From JAGVPT01 sp963827085 (GTDB taxonomy: Bacteria; Bacteroidota; Ignavibacteria; UBA10030; UBA8401), in assembly GCA_963827085.1 (NCBI GenBank), contig CAWGZY010000005.1:744001-808000 (forward strand): 64,000 bases of DNA, read 5' to 3'. A program made the translations under genes and the position numbers. This document shows positions 16,285 through 26,842 of the stretch, in pieces. The notes under the pieces were generated by a model that had not been told where the DNA came from, made no database searches, and saw only the letters and a program-made list of their open reading frames with translations. Each line of letters begins with the position of its first letter. Position 1 is the stretch's first letter.

Positions 16285-19200
16285 TCATGCTCCGAATTCC
16301 TCTTCTTTGAGAATGCTCGAAGCTTTCTCCAATAGCGAACTTGGCTTGTATGGTTTTTGGATAAAAGCGTGCGGGTGGATAGCGCCGAATACCGATTTTA
16401 TTTCTTCTTCCGTATAGCCGGAGCAGAGTAGCACTTTGACATTGTGGTTGATCTTTACAAGTTCTTGGAAGGCGGCTTTTCCGTTCATGCCCGGCATTGA
16501 ATAGTCCAGTATAACCATCAGTATGCTGTGTTGATTCTGTCGGTACAGCTCAATCCCTTCGGTTGGATTCAACGCTTCAATGACTTTGAAATTCGCATCG
16601 GTGAATACGTCCGTCAACAACTCCAGAATTGAAGGTTCGTCATCAATGACAAGAATAGTATTTCCCTCCCCGTTGATCGCCGGTGTCAGCTTTGCTTCCT
16701 GCACTGTAGATGTAGCGGAAGCTTTGACCATTGGAAAAACGACGTCAAACTCTGTTCCTTTTCCTTTTTCACTTTGTATACAGATCCCTCCGTGGTGTCC
16801 CCGTATGATGCCCAGCACGGCAGCAAGCCCAAGACCCCGTCCGGTGAACTTCGTTGTGAAAAATGGGTCGAAAATCCGAGCCATCGCATCCGGCTTTATC
16901 CCTTGCCCTGTGTCTTTTACCTGGAACGAAACGTATTTTCCCGGTGGGAGTGGATTGTGGGTATATTTCCAAAACTCCGAGTCATTCTTTGTCAATTCAA
17001 TATGCCTTGTGCGAACAGTGATGGTACCCGGATTTGGGCCGAGTGCTTCGCCGGCATTGATGATGAGGTTCATGACGACTTGTTGAATTTGTCCTACATC
17101 GCCATGCATGTAAAGAATTGCAGTATCCAGTTCATACCGCAAATGAGCCGATTTTGGCACGGAGACTTCGAGCAGCTGTGCGTTTTCTTCAACTAAGCGG
17201 TTGAGGTCGAAATCATCGGTAAGAAACTTCCCTTTGCCGGAATATGCAAGGAGCTGCCGTGTAAGGTCTGCAGCTCGCTCGGCAGCTTTGAGAGCTTTTG
17301 CGATGTTGTTGCCTGCTGCGCTTTCTTTCGGCAGTCTGCCAAGAGCCAGCGAAGATTGTCCCATGATGGCATTGAGGAGGTTATTGAAGTCGTGGGCGAT
17401 GCCTCCCGCAAGTGTTCCGATGCTTTCCAGCTTCTGTGCGTGACGTAAAGCTTCTTCTGCTCGTTTGCGCTCGGTGATGTCTTCTTTCACTGCAACGAAA
17501 TTGGTAATGTCGTTGTTTGCGTTCTTGACGGGGGAGATCGAGGCCATCTCCCAAAAGAGTTCGCCGTTCTTCTTTTTGTTATGGAATTCCCCGCGCCAAT
17601 CATTGCCTGAACTGATGGCCTCCCACAATTTCTTATATTCTTCCGGCGAAGTCTCGCCGGATTTCAAGATGTTCGGGTTCTTTCCACGGACTTCTTCCAT
17701 TGTATAGCCCGAGACCTGTGTGAATTTGGGGTTCACGTATTCTATGTTGCCACGTGTGTCTGTGATAACAATGGAAGCGGGGCTTTGTTCAACGGCAAGG
17801 GAGAGTTTACGGAGCGCTTCTTCCGCCTCTTTGCGTTCCGTAATATCGTGAATGATTGAAAAGAGACTTTGTTTCCCTCCCAATGTGATCGGGGAAGAAT
17901 GGACTTCCACAATACGGACGTCGCCATTTGCAAGGCGGTGTGAAAAAATGAATGAAGTCTTATCGCTTGCGACTGCCCGCGAGCGCTCAACGGCGATTTG
18001 TCCCGACGGCATCACATTGATGTCTTGTATGAACATTCCACAAAGCTGATTAACGGAGTATCCGTAAAATTTTTCAGCTGCCGGATTGGCGTCGTTGATC
18101 TGTCCTGATACGGGCTCTATGAGGAGCATCACTGTGTCATGCATTTCAAACATATTGTGAAAGCGTTCCTCACTCTCCCGGAGCGCCTCTTCTGCGCGCT
18201 TGCGCTCGGTGATATCCTGAACAATACCCTGTACAAAACGATCGTTGCCTATCTCCAGCGATGAACCGGTGATAAGGGCGATAAATGTTGTTCCATCTTT
18301 TCTCTCGAGTTCTACTTCTCGGTACCCTGCTTCATTATTTTTGGCGATCTGGGTGAATAACCTCAGGGAGGATTGTTTAGGCATTAAATCGACAACCCGC
18401 ATTTTGAGAAGTTCACTTTCGCTGTATCCCGTCATTTTGCAGTACGCTGGATTGACCATGATATACCGCCCGTCGAGATCAGCAATGGTAATGCCTTCAT
18501 TGCTTTGCTCGACGGTAGCACGATACCGGAGTTGACTTTCCCTCAGCGCCTGCTGTGCTTTTTTCTTTTCGGTGATGTCCCGAACGATAAGTTGAACGGC
18601 AGATTTATTTCCATAGGTCACCGGCAGCGCTTTGACGTCAACATCCACTTCTGATCCATCGAATGCCAAGAACTTTTCTTCCAGAAGAGGGAGCGGTTTT
18701 CCTGTCGATAGCGCATCCTTCATCCTCGCCGTAATCACTTCTCGGTACTCTGGATGAACCAGATCGAGGACCGGCATTCCGATCAAATCCTCCACACTTG
18801 AAGCTTTGACCAGCGCAACACCGGCGCTGTTTGCAAAAACAATTTTTCCGTCCACATAGATCGCAATAGCGTCGGGGGATCCTTCAACCAGCTGGCGATA
18901 TTTGAATTCACTTTCCTGGAGCGCTTCCTCTGCACGTTTCCGCTCTGTGATGTCCTGGATTAGTCCGTCATACGCTGCAACAGCGCCGTTTTGATCGCGA
19001 TGAAGAACGAAAGTGTTTCTCACCCACCGAATCGACCCGTTTTTGTGGACGATGCGATGTTCGACGGGGGGCGGGTCTTTACCGGCTAGAACCAGCTGCG
19101 CCTGTTCTTCCACCTTGGGGCGATCCTCAGCCATCACCATATTGAGCCACAGATAAGGATTGTTGGCGAACTCGTCGGGCTGGTAGCCCGTAACGGCTGT

Positions 19201-21732
19201 GCACCCCAGGCCATGCGACGTTGCCGCGGCACGCCCGTCTACGACGCGCACAGTGTAAATATAGTCGGTGATCGCTTCGGTGATACTCTGGTATCGTTCT
19301 TCGCTTTCGTGCAGCGCTTCCTCCGCTTGCTTGCGTTCGGTGATATCGCGGACGGCGGCCATCTGTGCAATCTTCCCACGGTACAGAGTCTGCTTGGAGA
19401 AAACTTCGAGTATCAGTCTTGTGCCGTTTGGCCGCAAGGCAGGAGTTTCAAAACGCCCCCCTTCAGCTGAATCAATATGTTCACGAAGAGCAGCGTGCAT
19501 CTCTTTTGGTGCAAAATCAAGCAGTGATTTGCCAATCGCCTGTTCACGTCCGACTCTAAACAGTTGACACATGGCCTCGTTTATCTCGAGAATTATTCCC
19601 TTGTCGTGGATGGCAATTCCCTCAACCGTAGATTCCCACAAGTCGCGGAATTGGGATTCGCTTGCCCGCAGTGCTAATTCTGCCTGTTTGCGTTCAGTGA
19701 GGTCGCGGATCACGGTAACCCGCATCATCTTTCCATTCCACATCGTTAAACGTGCGTTCGATTCTACAGCTATCGTAGAGCCGTCTTTTCGCAAAAGGGA
19801 ATGTTCATACTCTTTTCCAATGTTTTCCCCGATGCTTTCGAGCTCTACGGATTGAGACTCAGGTGCAATGAAATCTGTTACCGGTCTTCCGATCATTTCT
19901 GCCAGCGTGTAGCCCAACATCGTTGCAAGTCGCGTATTTCCATCGACCAGCATTCCCTTATCTGAAATTGCAATTCCTTCTAATGTCGCATCGCTTAACT
20001 GCTGGAAACGAGTTTCGCTTTCGCGCAATGCTTCTTCTGCCAACTTGCGCTCAGTAATATCGCGTATCGTTCCGGAGATAATTTCAATATTTGCGTCGGT
20101 GCTCTTCTGCAGCTTCGCTGAAATCGAACACTCAACAAGCGAGCCGTCGCGGTTTTTTAAAGTGAGTTCGAAGTCTGACACTCGCATGTGCTCTTTCAGC
20201 GAATTAATAAATATCGCTCTCATTTCAGGGTTACGGTAAAAACCGATGAATGGCTTTCCCAGAAGATCGTCTCTGGTATACTGGCCTTTAGAAATGAGCT
20301 CAATTGAAGGGCTGATCTCTATTATTGTTCCGTCGAGCGTCGTTTCGAAATACACATCGTGTATGTTTTCGAAAACGCTTCTGAATTTTGTCTCGCTTTC
20401 AATCAGCGCCGCTTCAGCCCGCTTGCGTTCTGTGATGTCGCGTGCAGTGGTGTGCATATAGAACACCCCGGCTATTGACACACGTCTATTGTTGAACTCA
20501 GCATCCACTTTCGAACCGTCGCGACGAAGGATTTTTGCCTCGCTGACAATTTCTTCTCCGTCGAATATTTTCTGATTGTATGTTTTATAAGCAACTAAAT
20601 CGGGCTTATCGTGAAGATCGGGAATCCGCATTTTCAACAGTTGCTCGCGGGAGTAACCCGTGAGTTCACACGCAGCGTTATTCACTGCGACAAATCGGGA
20701 ATCGTGGTCCGAGATGAAAATGGAATCGCGTGAGCCTTCAAAGATTGCCTCCTGCCACTCCACAGCCTGTTTCAATCGTTCTTCCGCCTGCTTACTCTCA
20801 GTGATATTACGAACGTTTGTGATGAAACATTGTGGATTATGCTCCGAATCGCGGATGAGAGAGCTGGAGACATCGGCCCATATGACGTCACCCCGTTTGT
20901 GAAGATAGCGTTTCTGCAGATTAGCCTTCTCTATTCCGCCGATTTGCTGCCAAGGTATGTAGTTCAGGGTCACATCCTTATCGTCCCGATACGTTATGTC
21001 GGAGATATTCATTTGCTCAAGCTCTTGAGAACTATAGCCTAGCATCTTGCAAAGCGCATCATTCACTTTCAGAATACGACCTTCAAGGCCGGCGAGGAAA
21101 ATCCCTACATTCGCATTTTCGAATGCGAGGCGGAACCGTTCTTCGCTTCCTTCCAAAACGCCGGGAATCAGTTCAAAAGGAGCGACGAACCCTATCGATA
21201 CGCCGACAACGACAACGATCATCAACATCCATGCGATCGCAGACCTGACGTATCCGTCTGGAGAAACTATAGGGTCAATTCTTCCGGAGGTGAAGAGAAA
21301 CCCTATGATCAATAGGTAAATAAAAATTGCAATGATGCTTGCATAAGCAGATTTTCGATGGCCGAGAAGCATCAAATACAGGGCAATAATAGGTACAACC
21401 ACAAACGTCACCGAGAGAAGGCCTAACGTTGCCACGCTGGAAATAAGGAATAGGGCAACGATTCCGACAATCACGAGGCCGGAAATCTGGGTGCGGAGTC
21501 GTTTTCTTGCAAAGTAAAGGAGAGCGCTTACACAAAAAAGGAACAGGTGCAAGAGCATAAATGGATGAAAGCCTATCGCTGGAATTCTGGCGAGGGATAG
21601 GAAGACATCAATCAGAAGGGAAATAAAAAAAATGGGTATGAGTCGGCTTGTTATTCGACTTCGCAACGATTCAACAGAAATATAGAAATTCTGTCCGTCG
21701 GTTTTCAAAGGATTTCTCCTTATGGGCTTCAA
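16285..21732 (-). CDS. giant membrane hybrid histidine kinase with ten PAS domains
   Basis: This 1815-residue protein opens with a membrane block of about six helices (residues 25-190). Ten consecutive PAS/PAC units of about 120 residues follow (about 198-1430); nearly every boundary ends in 'DITERKxAEEAL' or a close variant. Then come HisKA ('ESIGTLAGGIAHDFNNLL', about 1435), HATPase_c (about 1550-1665; 'GRGLGLAAV') and a C-terminal receiver (about 1687-1810; 'VILDYSMPGMNG'). PAS units can hold heme, flavin or small ligands; which ones do so here is not visible. The chain ends 225 bases before cydA on the same strand, which makes respiratory or redox sensing a fair guess. No separate regulator follows; the internal receiver may pass phosphate to an unlinked partner. 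Confidence 0.93.
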   Translation of the reverse strand: MKPIRRNPLKTDGQNFYISVESLRSRITSRLIPIFFISLLIDVFLSLARIPAIGFHPFMLLHLFLFCVSALLYFARKRLRTQISGLVIVGIVALFLISSVATLGLLSVTFVVVPIIALYLMLLGHRKSAYASIIAIFIYLLIIGFLFTSGRIDPIVSPDGYVRSAIAWMLMIVVVVGVSIGFVAPFELIPGVLEGSEERFRLAFENANVGIFLAGLEGRILKVNDALCKMLGYSSQELEQMNISDITYRDDKDVTLNYIPWQQIGGIEKANLQKRYLHKRGDVIWADVSSSLIRDSEHNPQCFITNVRNITESKQAEERLKQAVEWQEAIFEGSRDSIFISDHDSRFVAVNNAACELTGYSREQLLKMRIPDLHDKPDLVAYKTYNQKIFDGEEIVSEAKILRRDGSKVDAEFNNRRVSIAGVFYMHTTARDITERKRAEAALIESETKFRSVFENIHDVYFETTLDGTIIEISPSIELISKGQYTRDDLLGKPFIGFYRNPEMRAIFINSLKEHMRVSDFELTLKNRDGSLVECSISAKLQKSTDANIEIISGTIRDITERKLAEEALRESETRFQQLSDATLEGIAISDKGMLVDGNTRLATMLGYTLAEMIGRPVTDFIAPESQSVELESIGENIGKEYEHSLLRKDGSTIAVESNARLTMWNGKMMRVTVIRDLTERKQAELALRASESQFRDLWESTVEGIAIHDKGIILEINEAMCQLFRVGREQAIGKSLLDFAPKEMHAALREHIDSAEGGRFETPALRPNGTRLILEVFSKQTLYRGKIAQMAAVRDITERKQAEEALHESEERYQSITEAITDYIYTVRVVDGRAAATSHGLGCTAVTGYQPDEFANNPYLWLNMVMAEDRPKVEEQAQLVLAGKDPPPVEHRIVHKNGSIRWVRNTFVLHRDQNGAVAAYDGLIQDITERKRAEEALQESEFKYRQLVEGSPDAIAIYVDGKIVFANSAGVALVKASSVEDLIGMPVLDLVHPEYREVITARMKDALSTGKPLPLLEEKFLAFDGSEVDVDVKALPVTYGNKSAVQLIVRDITEKKKAQQALRESQLRYRATVEQSNEGITIADLDGRYIMVNPAYCKMTGYSESELLKMRVVDLMPKQSSLRLFTQIAKNNEAGYREVELERKDGTTFIALITGSSLEIGNDRFVQGIVQDITERKRAEEALRESEERFHNMFEMHDTVMLLIEPVSGQINDANPAAEKFYGYSVNQLCGMFIQDINVMPSGQIAVERSRAVASDKTSFIFSHRLANGDVRIVEVHSSPITLGGKQSLFSIIHDITERKEAEEALRKLSLAVEQSPASIVITDTRGNIEYVNPKFTQVSGYTMEEVRGKNPNILKSGETSPEEYKKLWEAISSGNDWRGEFHNKKKNGELFWEMASISPVKNANNDITNFVAVKEDITERKRAEEALRHAQKLESIGTLAGGIAHDFNNLLNAIMGQSSLALGRLPKESAAGNNIAKALKAAERAADLTRQLLAYSGKGKFLTDDFDLNRLVEENAQLLEVSVPKSAHLRYELDTAILYMHGDVGQIQQVVMNLIINAGEALGPNPGTITVRTRHIELTKNDSEFWKYTHNPLPPGKYVSFQVKDTGQGIKPDAMARIFDPFFTTKFTGRGLGLAAVLGIIRGHHGGICIQSEKGKGTEFDVVFPMVKASATSTVQEAKLTPAINGEGNTILVIDDEPSILELLTDVFTDANFKVIEALNPTEGIELYRQNQHSILMVILDYSMPGMNGKAAFQELVKINHNVKVLLCSGYTEEEIKSVFGAIHPHAFIQKPYKPSSLLEKASSILKEEEFGA

Positions 21733-22531
21733 TTCTCAAATAGCGAAAATCGCGGAATGTCCGCCTCATGGATATTGCACACGTATAGAGCAGAGACGGT
21801 GGTGATACAGAGTCGTCATTTATTCGGCTAATAACTCCCCGCGGCGTTTCCTCTATTCCAAGACAGCGGAAACACCTTACCTATAAGTATATCGGCAAAA
21901 TCAGCATCAATCTTTTCAGATTTTTCAGAGTAATTTCTGAGCAGTCTTAATCAGTTACTGGTGTTTGGCAAAACATTGAGCTATCCACTAAGTTCACAAA
22001 GTGCATGAAGGGAACTTATTTTTGGCCAACCCGTCGAGCTTTGTCAACCATGCCTGTCGGAGAGATGGAAAAACTCATTAACCAGCAAGATTCCACAATA
22101 ATTATGCCCTCAAAACAAGCATTCTGATGGAAATTCTTAGCCAGGCTTATCAAAAATGGGAAGAATTTGTGTTGGATTCGCTGGTCTGATAAATTAATGA
22201 GAGCCGGTTCAGGTTTCTTAAACGAAGCGGATATGGTACCACTTCTCCGATAAGGAACCGACTTCCTGAGGAAAAAATATTGATGGGACATCGAAATTGT
22301 TTTCGATTGTGCAGACCGAAGCCAATAACGCCTGCTGCAACAACTGATACTCACTAACTTTGCACGTGAGAGAACAATGGGGGAGTGGATGCAGTTTGGG
22401 TAGTATCCGGACACCCTCTTGCTTTACCTTATCAAATCTTTCTCCATCGTGCGATGACCCGGATAGGATGCCAGCAACGACTACACGAAAGGAATAATGT
22501 ACCGCCACAGACAAATGTGGAGCGGGGCAAA
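21733..22531. other. long spacer, no convincing gene
   Basis: It contains the half-element at 21951-22017. Minus-strand frames of 98-132 codons at 22016-22514 overlap one another, lack ribosome sites and look non-coding. A remnant of an older gene is possible, but I cannot name it. Confidence 0.45.
21951..22017. repeat. half copy of the MITE-like repeat
   Basis: The sequence 'tcagttact' then 'ggcaaaacattgag' then 'ctatccactaagttcac' matches the left arms at 11341 and 13501. I do not see the opposite arm, so this may be a solo end. Confidence 0.45.
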
Positions 22532-23902
22532 TTAATACGGCATAAGCTCAACAGACTTATAGTACACCTCAGCTCCTTCCGATTGTAAAAGAATTTTTCC
22601 GTTCGACACGGATGCGTTTGTTCCGCAGTTAACGAGGTGGCCGTTGACATAATGCTCCGACTGGTTTCCGGAGCAAATAATTTCCATAACATTCCATTCG
22701 CCCGTGGGATTTTCGAAATTTTCTGTCCGGAAGATATGTTTCATTCCCCACGCGGTTTCAGATTTGTTCGGAGAGTCGATTGTCGTTCCGACGCACCAGT
22801 AATCGCCGCAGTCGCCTTCCTGGATCTGGCACTCGAATGATTTTGGCCAGACAACATCTTTTTCTGTGTCGGCGAAATGATAGAGAATGCCGCTGTCGCG
22901 TTTGCCGGTCTCGCGCGGCGGGTATTGTTTCACACCCCACTTGAAGACGACTCTCAAATAATAATCCGCGTATGTTTTTTCTGTGCTGATGTAACCGAAA
23001 TATTTTCCCTCGATTCGCAGAAGGTTGTGGTCCACGGAAAAGTTGTGATACGGGTCATTATTTTTCCCGAGCGAATCAAGATAGGTATACCATCCTTTCG
23101 TATCGTTCCCGTTAAAAAGCCGGGTGACGTTAATTTCCCTTATCCAAATATTTCTGAATGAAACGGGATTACCATGTTCCTGCAGCATCAGGGGGAGCTT
23201 AAACGGATGCTTTGTGTAGTGCGGTTGACCGGCATATAATGTCCCCCCTTTGATTTCCATATGGTTTTGAATGAGCACGCCGTTGTGAAGAACCGTGACG
23301 TATGCCGGTCTCTTTACCGTACTGTCGATATTGAATCTGGGAGCGGTGTAAATGATATCGTAGGTTTGCCATTCCCCCGGCTTGCGGGACGAGTTGACTA
23401 AAGGGATGGCCTGCTTATAGACCGACCCTGCCTGTCCGTTGGAATAAGTAGGATTATTGTAGCTGTCGAGGACTTGGATTTCGTACCGGCTCTGCAAAAA
23501 TACTCCGCTATTCCCGCGCCCCTGTCCTTCGCCTTCTATCTTCGAAGGACAGCGCCACTCAACATGAAGCTGGCAATCTGCAAAAGTTCTCTTCGTTTGA
23601 ATAGATCCGCTTCCGGGTTTTACTGTAATGATGCCGTCGCGAACTTCCCAATCTGCTTCCCCACCCTTCGCATTCGTCCATTCGTCAAGATTGCGGCCGT
23701 CAAAAAGGGGAATCGCATCGGACGGCGCCTCATTCGCATTCCCGGGTGCGACGATTTCCGGTACAGGATCCCAGACCTCGGTCACTTTCGGATCATCCTG
23801 GGGAAAAAGGGTGTGTGGAACGAAAAGAAGGATCGGGAAATACAGCAGCATTTTTTTCATGGTGATAGTATTCGTCTTGCAGTTGATTCTTAACTCCTCC
23901 AT
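22532..23902 (-). CDS. secreted protein with two DUF1080 (3-keto-disaccharide hydrolase) domains
   Basis: The product is 456 residues. A Sec signal peptide ('MLLYFPILLFVPHTLFPQ') is followed by two DUF1080 concanavalin-like domains, about residues 60-255 ('PLFDGRNLDEWTN', 'GNSGVFLQSRYEIQVLDSY') and 260-455 ('RLFNGNDTKGWYTYL', 'DSGILYHF', 'FECQIQEGD'). Some members of this family hydrolyse 3-keto-glycosides. The ATG at 23902 has GGAG nine bases ahead; the ATG at 23860 would give a cleaner signal peptide but has no ribosome site, so the start is not settled. The next gene upstream on the same strand is the esterase, suggesting a glycan-processing group. Confidence 0.88.
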   Translation of the reverse strand: MEELRINCKTNTITMKKMLLYFPILLFVPHTLFPQDDPKVTEVWDPVPEIVAPGNANEAPSDAIPLFDGRNLDEWTNAKGGEADWEVRDGIITVKPGSGSIQTKRTFADCQLHVEWRCPSKIEGEGQGRGNSGVFLQSRYEIQVLDSYNNPTYSNGQAGSVYKQAIPLVNSSRKPGEWQTYDIIYTAPRFNIDSTVKRPAYVTVLHNGVLIQNHMEIKGGTLYAGQPHYTKHPFKLPLMLQEHGNPVSFRNIWIREINVTRLFNGNDTKGWYTYLDSLGKNNDPYHNFSVDHNLLRIEGKYFGYISTEKTYADYYLRVVFKWGVKQYPPRETGKRDSGILYHFADTEKDVVWPKSFECQIQEGDCGDYWCVGTTIDSPNKSETAWGMKHIFRTENFENPTGEWNVMEIICSGNQSEHYVNGHLVNCGTNASVSNGKILLQSEGAEVYYKSVELMPY

Positions 23903-23956
23903 AATTACCTACTCCAGACTATTGAACAACAATTATTTTAATTTCCCGACGTACTC

Positions 23957-25336
23957 TTACCAGTGGATTTCATCATAATAAATGTTTCCGTTCCAACCGG
24001 GTTGTTCGTTCGGATGAAGAATGCTCCAACCGAACCGGCGGACTTCATTGAGATTGCCCTTGATTTGTGCGCTGGATAAGTCCCAGCGGATATTGTTCCA
24101 TCCGGCTTTTAACGCGATAAGTTTCTGCTCATCGGAGATCCAATTATCTGTCGAAAAGACAAATGTTTTTATAGAACAATTCATTTCTGCAAGATCTTCA
24201 GGAATATAGACTTTCACTGAAATTGTTTTACCCGAAAAATTTTCGGCGTGATCAAAGACGGTTCCGACGTATGCCTCACTCGAATCGGAACCGGCGAAAT
24301 GGCACACGGCTTTGAGGCTTCCGGAGCCATCATGCTCTGAACTCTTTACAGAGTCGAAAGAAAGGTTTTGAATCACCAATTGCTTATCGTCGAGCGAATA
24401 GTCCCAGTCGTAAATTTCTGCAGAATTTGCGAAATGATACGAAAGGCTGTTTTGAGGAAAATCTTCGAAACCGACGCCACGATGTACGCTATCAGCGAGG
24501 AACAAGCGGATGCCGTCTACCAAGGTAGGACGCATGTTTGTATAATGATTTTTTTGGGGATAGACGTGACAGAGAAATTCCAATCCCTGGTAGTTTCTCT
24601 CGTCGAAACGTCTGAACATTTTTTCGTCCGGACCGACCATGAAATCGTAGCCTTCGAGTCCGCCATACGAAAGGAATAATTTGGAGTGAATGGAGTTTCT
24701 CTGTTTCGAAAATAGTTCTTCGAATTCATAAAGCTTGTCGGCGTCCTTTGCCGGGAGATAAGGACTGGCTCCTATATAGGCGAAAAAGGCGTTGTTTGAG
24801 TCGGCGGCATTATGGAAGAAAGAATACAGCGTAAAATGTCCCCCTCGCGAAGCGCCGAACAGTATTCGTCTGTTCGAGTCGCACGAAAACTTTTTCTCGA
24901 CAAAAGGGATGACTTCCTTGATAATGCACTGTCTGAAGTTCTCCGGACTTTCGCTTAGGTCGCGGGTTCGAGTTTTCTCATAATCATAATTTTTTGGATA
25001 GCCGATTGCAACAACAATCACAGGCGGGATTATTTTCTTTTTTGTCAAATAATGAATGTATTTATGATCGAAACGCCGCCAGTATCCGTCTGTGATATAC
25101 ACAACGGGGGAATTGAGAAGCTTTTCGGAACCGTTCAAGTAACTTATGTCGATCTTCAAATTGTCGTCGATTTCTTTCGAATGCATGTAATATTCTTTAA
25201 ACACCAAATCCATTTGATAGATATCGGACCCGCAAACGAAGCTTTTGATCGGGACACTGTCTCTCTTGTTCTCTGTTTGTGCAGGTGTATATTCAATCAT
25301 GAGAAAAAGGATAAAAACTGCGATAAATGGTTTCAT
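23957..25336 (-). CDS. secreted esterase-type alpha/beta hydrolase with C-terminal sugar-binding-like domain
   Basis: The 459-residue product has a signal peptide (cleavage near 'TPAQ'). An esterase-D-like alpha/beta hydrolase domain covers about residues 35-285, with nucleophile S163 in 'FGASRGG' and a 'YITDGYW' block. A beta-rich C-terminal domain (about 300-459) ends in 'NIYYDEIHW', typical of carbohydrate-binding jelly rolls. Feruloyl, acetyl-xylan or enterobactin-type esterases share the fold, so the substrate is open; the neighbours favour a glycan ester. GGAG stands well placed before the ATG. It lies between the DUF1080 and glycosidase genes, with spacers of 54 and 63 bases. Confidence 0.85.
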   Translation of the reverse strand: MKPFIAVFILFLMIEYTPAQTENKRDSVPIKSFVCGSDIYQMDLVFKEYYMHSKEIDDNLKIDISYLNGSEKLLNSPVVYITDGYWRRFDHKYIHYLTKKKIIPPVIVVAIGYPKNYDYEKTRTRDLSESPENFRQCIIKEVIPFVEKKFSCDSNRRILFGASRGGHFTLYSFFHNAADSNNAFFAYIGASPYLPAKDADKLYEFEELFSKQRNSIHSKLFLSYGGLEGYDFMVGPDEKMFRRFDERNYQGLEFLCHVYPQKNHYTNMRPTLVDGIRLFLADSVHRGVGFEDFPQNSLSYHFANSAEIYDWDYSLDDKQLVIQNLSFDSVKSSEHDGSGSLKAVCHFAGSDSSEAYVGTVFDHAENFSGKTISVKVYIPEDLAEMNCSIKTFVFSTDNWISDEQKLIALKAGWNNIRWDLSSAQIKGNLNEVRRFGWSILHPNEQPGWNGNIYYDEIHW

Positions 25337-25399
25337 ATAAGGTCTCCATCGGTGAGCTTTGTTTGCGGTATCAGTGCTTTTGTTCTCTTGGTTTCTAAT

Positions 25400-26842
25400 C
25401 TATTGAAGAACAATAACGATAGTATGCTCTCCTTTGATCGTTGAAGCTATTGAATGGTCAGTTTCTTCCTTCCCATCAAGAGTAAAAGATTTTATTGAAT
25501 GACCTTTTCCGTTAATTAAAATGTTCAATTGTGAATCACGATAAGTAAGATTTTTTAATTCGAGTGAACCGATATCCCCGGGTAAAAATGGAGCAAAGGA
25601 CAATGAGTGCTCATTAAATGTCATCCCAAACAAACCGTCAATGACCATTGAAATATAGGCCGTTGCCGACCATGTTTGAAATTTACACGACTCCCAGTGA
25701 TAGTTAGGACGTGATTCGCCCCATGCTTGATAGCCTCCATCGGGTTTGCCGGAATACGGGTTATAAATTTCCCTGAAATTATAGTTGCCCTTATCTTCAT
25801 CAAGTGCCAGGTGCGTCAGGCTAAAAAGCTCATGAGTAAATGTTTCATAATCTTTTGCGGCGATTGCTGCCTTAGCAAAAAAACCGTTTACCATGGGCCA
25901 TATAATATTATTATGTCTGCCGGGCATTTCTTTTGAATACCTTGGAAAGTCAGGCGTTATTGATGTAATTCCATATTTAGAAACCACTGCATTTTCGACC
26001 AATTGCTTCGCCTTTTCCCCATGGATGATGCCGAACATTACAGCAAATGATAACCCAAGTGCTTCTTGCGACGTGTCAACTTTTCCCCGGTGGTCAATCA
26101 AATAGTTAAAAGTATTTTTACGGCTATTGTAAAAATTCTTCAAAATATTGTTCTTCAAAGTTTCTGCTTTGTGCTGATATGTTTTGGTGACAACGTTCTT
26201 CTCGTTCAAGAAGCTACTCATTTGAGCTAAAGCAATATAAGCTCCGTAATAAACACAATTGGTGCTTAAGCATTTAATATGGTATGAATTTTTGTGATCG
26301 AGTACGCCGCTTGAGTAATTTTTCGGTTCGTAAATCGGTTCGGGGTACGCCGCAATACCGTCGTTAAAAACTGAAGGCCCCATAAAGAGACCGTACGTTG
26401 TGTCGAATGTCGTTTGTTCTAACTCTGTCACAGTATTTGCCGAACATTTATAGGCTTGAGCAAGGAACTCTGTATCTCCAGTTACACAGTAATGATTACA
26501 CGCCGCAATTGACCATAGAATTTTATCCCAGTATTGATGGCCTATGGTATCTTTATTGATGGTAACGCTCCACAACGATTGTTCCGCTACTTGCGGACGG
26601 AATAAACTGACTCCATTCCACGAATTTATGGAAATGTCGCGAGTCCATTCTCCACCGTAATCGCCTCCGGCAGCGAGTATGCCCCGGCGAATGTTGATAT
26701 CAACGGTTTGAACCGCTAACTTAAATGCATCATTCAATGCTGGATTATCGGAAGATAACTCCTGTGCAAATGCATTCATTGAAACACACAAGGATATAGC
26801 GCAAAAGATTTTTATTGTTCTTTCTTTGATAATAACCGCCAT
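25400..26842 (-). CDS. secreted six-hairpin glycosidase-like protein
   Basis: The 480-residue protein has a signal peptide ending near 'MNAFAQ'. The body looks like an (alpha/alpha)6-barrel glycosidase: 'GGDYGGEWTRDISINSW' near residue 60, 'YWDKILWSIAACNHY', 'YGLFMGPSVFNDG', 'RHNNIIWPMVNGFFA' and 'YQAWGESRPNYHWESCKFQTWSATAY', each here quoted only as a marker block. A small beta domain closes the chain. Relatives are amylo-alpha-1,6-glucosidase, trehalase and rhamnosidase families; I cannot assign a GH number. It is the first gene of a three-gene minus-strand group with the esterase and DUF1080 protein, probably for uptake or trimming of a plant or microbial glycan. No SusC/SusD pair is near. 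Confidence 0.78.
   Translation of the reverse strand: MAVIIKERTIKIFCAISLCVSMNAFAQELSSDNPALNDAFKLAVQTVDINIRRGILAAGGDYGGEWTRDISINSWNGVSLFRPQVAEQSLWSVTINKDTIGHQYWDKILWSIAACNHYCVTGDTEFLAQAYKCSANTVTELEQTTFDTTYGLFMGPSVFNDGIAAYPEPIYEPKNYSSGVLDHKNSYHIKCLSTNCVYYGAYIALAQMSSFLNEKNVVTKTYQHKAETLKNNILKNFYNSRKNTFNYLIDHRGKVDTSQEALGLSFAVMFGIIHGEKAKQLVENAVVSKYGITSITPDFPRYSKEMPGRHNNIIWPMVNGFFAKAAIAAKDYETFTHELFSLTHLALDEDKGNYNFREIYNPYSGKPDGGYQAWGESRPNYHWESCKFQTWSATAYISMVIDGLFGMTFNEHSLSFAPFLPGDIGSLELKNLTYRDSQLNILINGKGHSIKSFTLDGKEETDHSIASTIKGEHTIVIVLQ

Noticed and set aside
22016..22514. Overlapping minus-strand frames of 98-132 codons
   Set aside because: They overlap in different frames, have no ribosome site, and begin in a repeat half.
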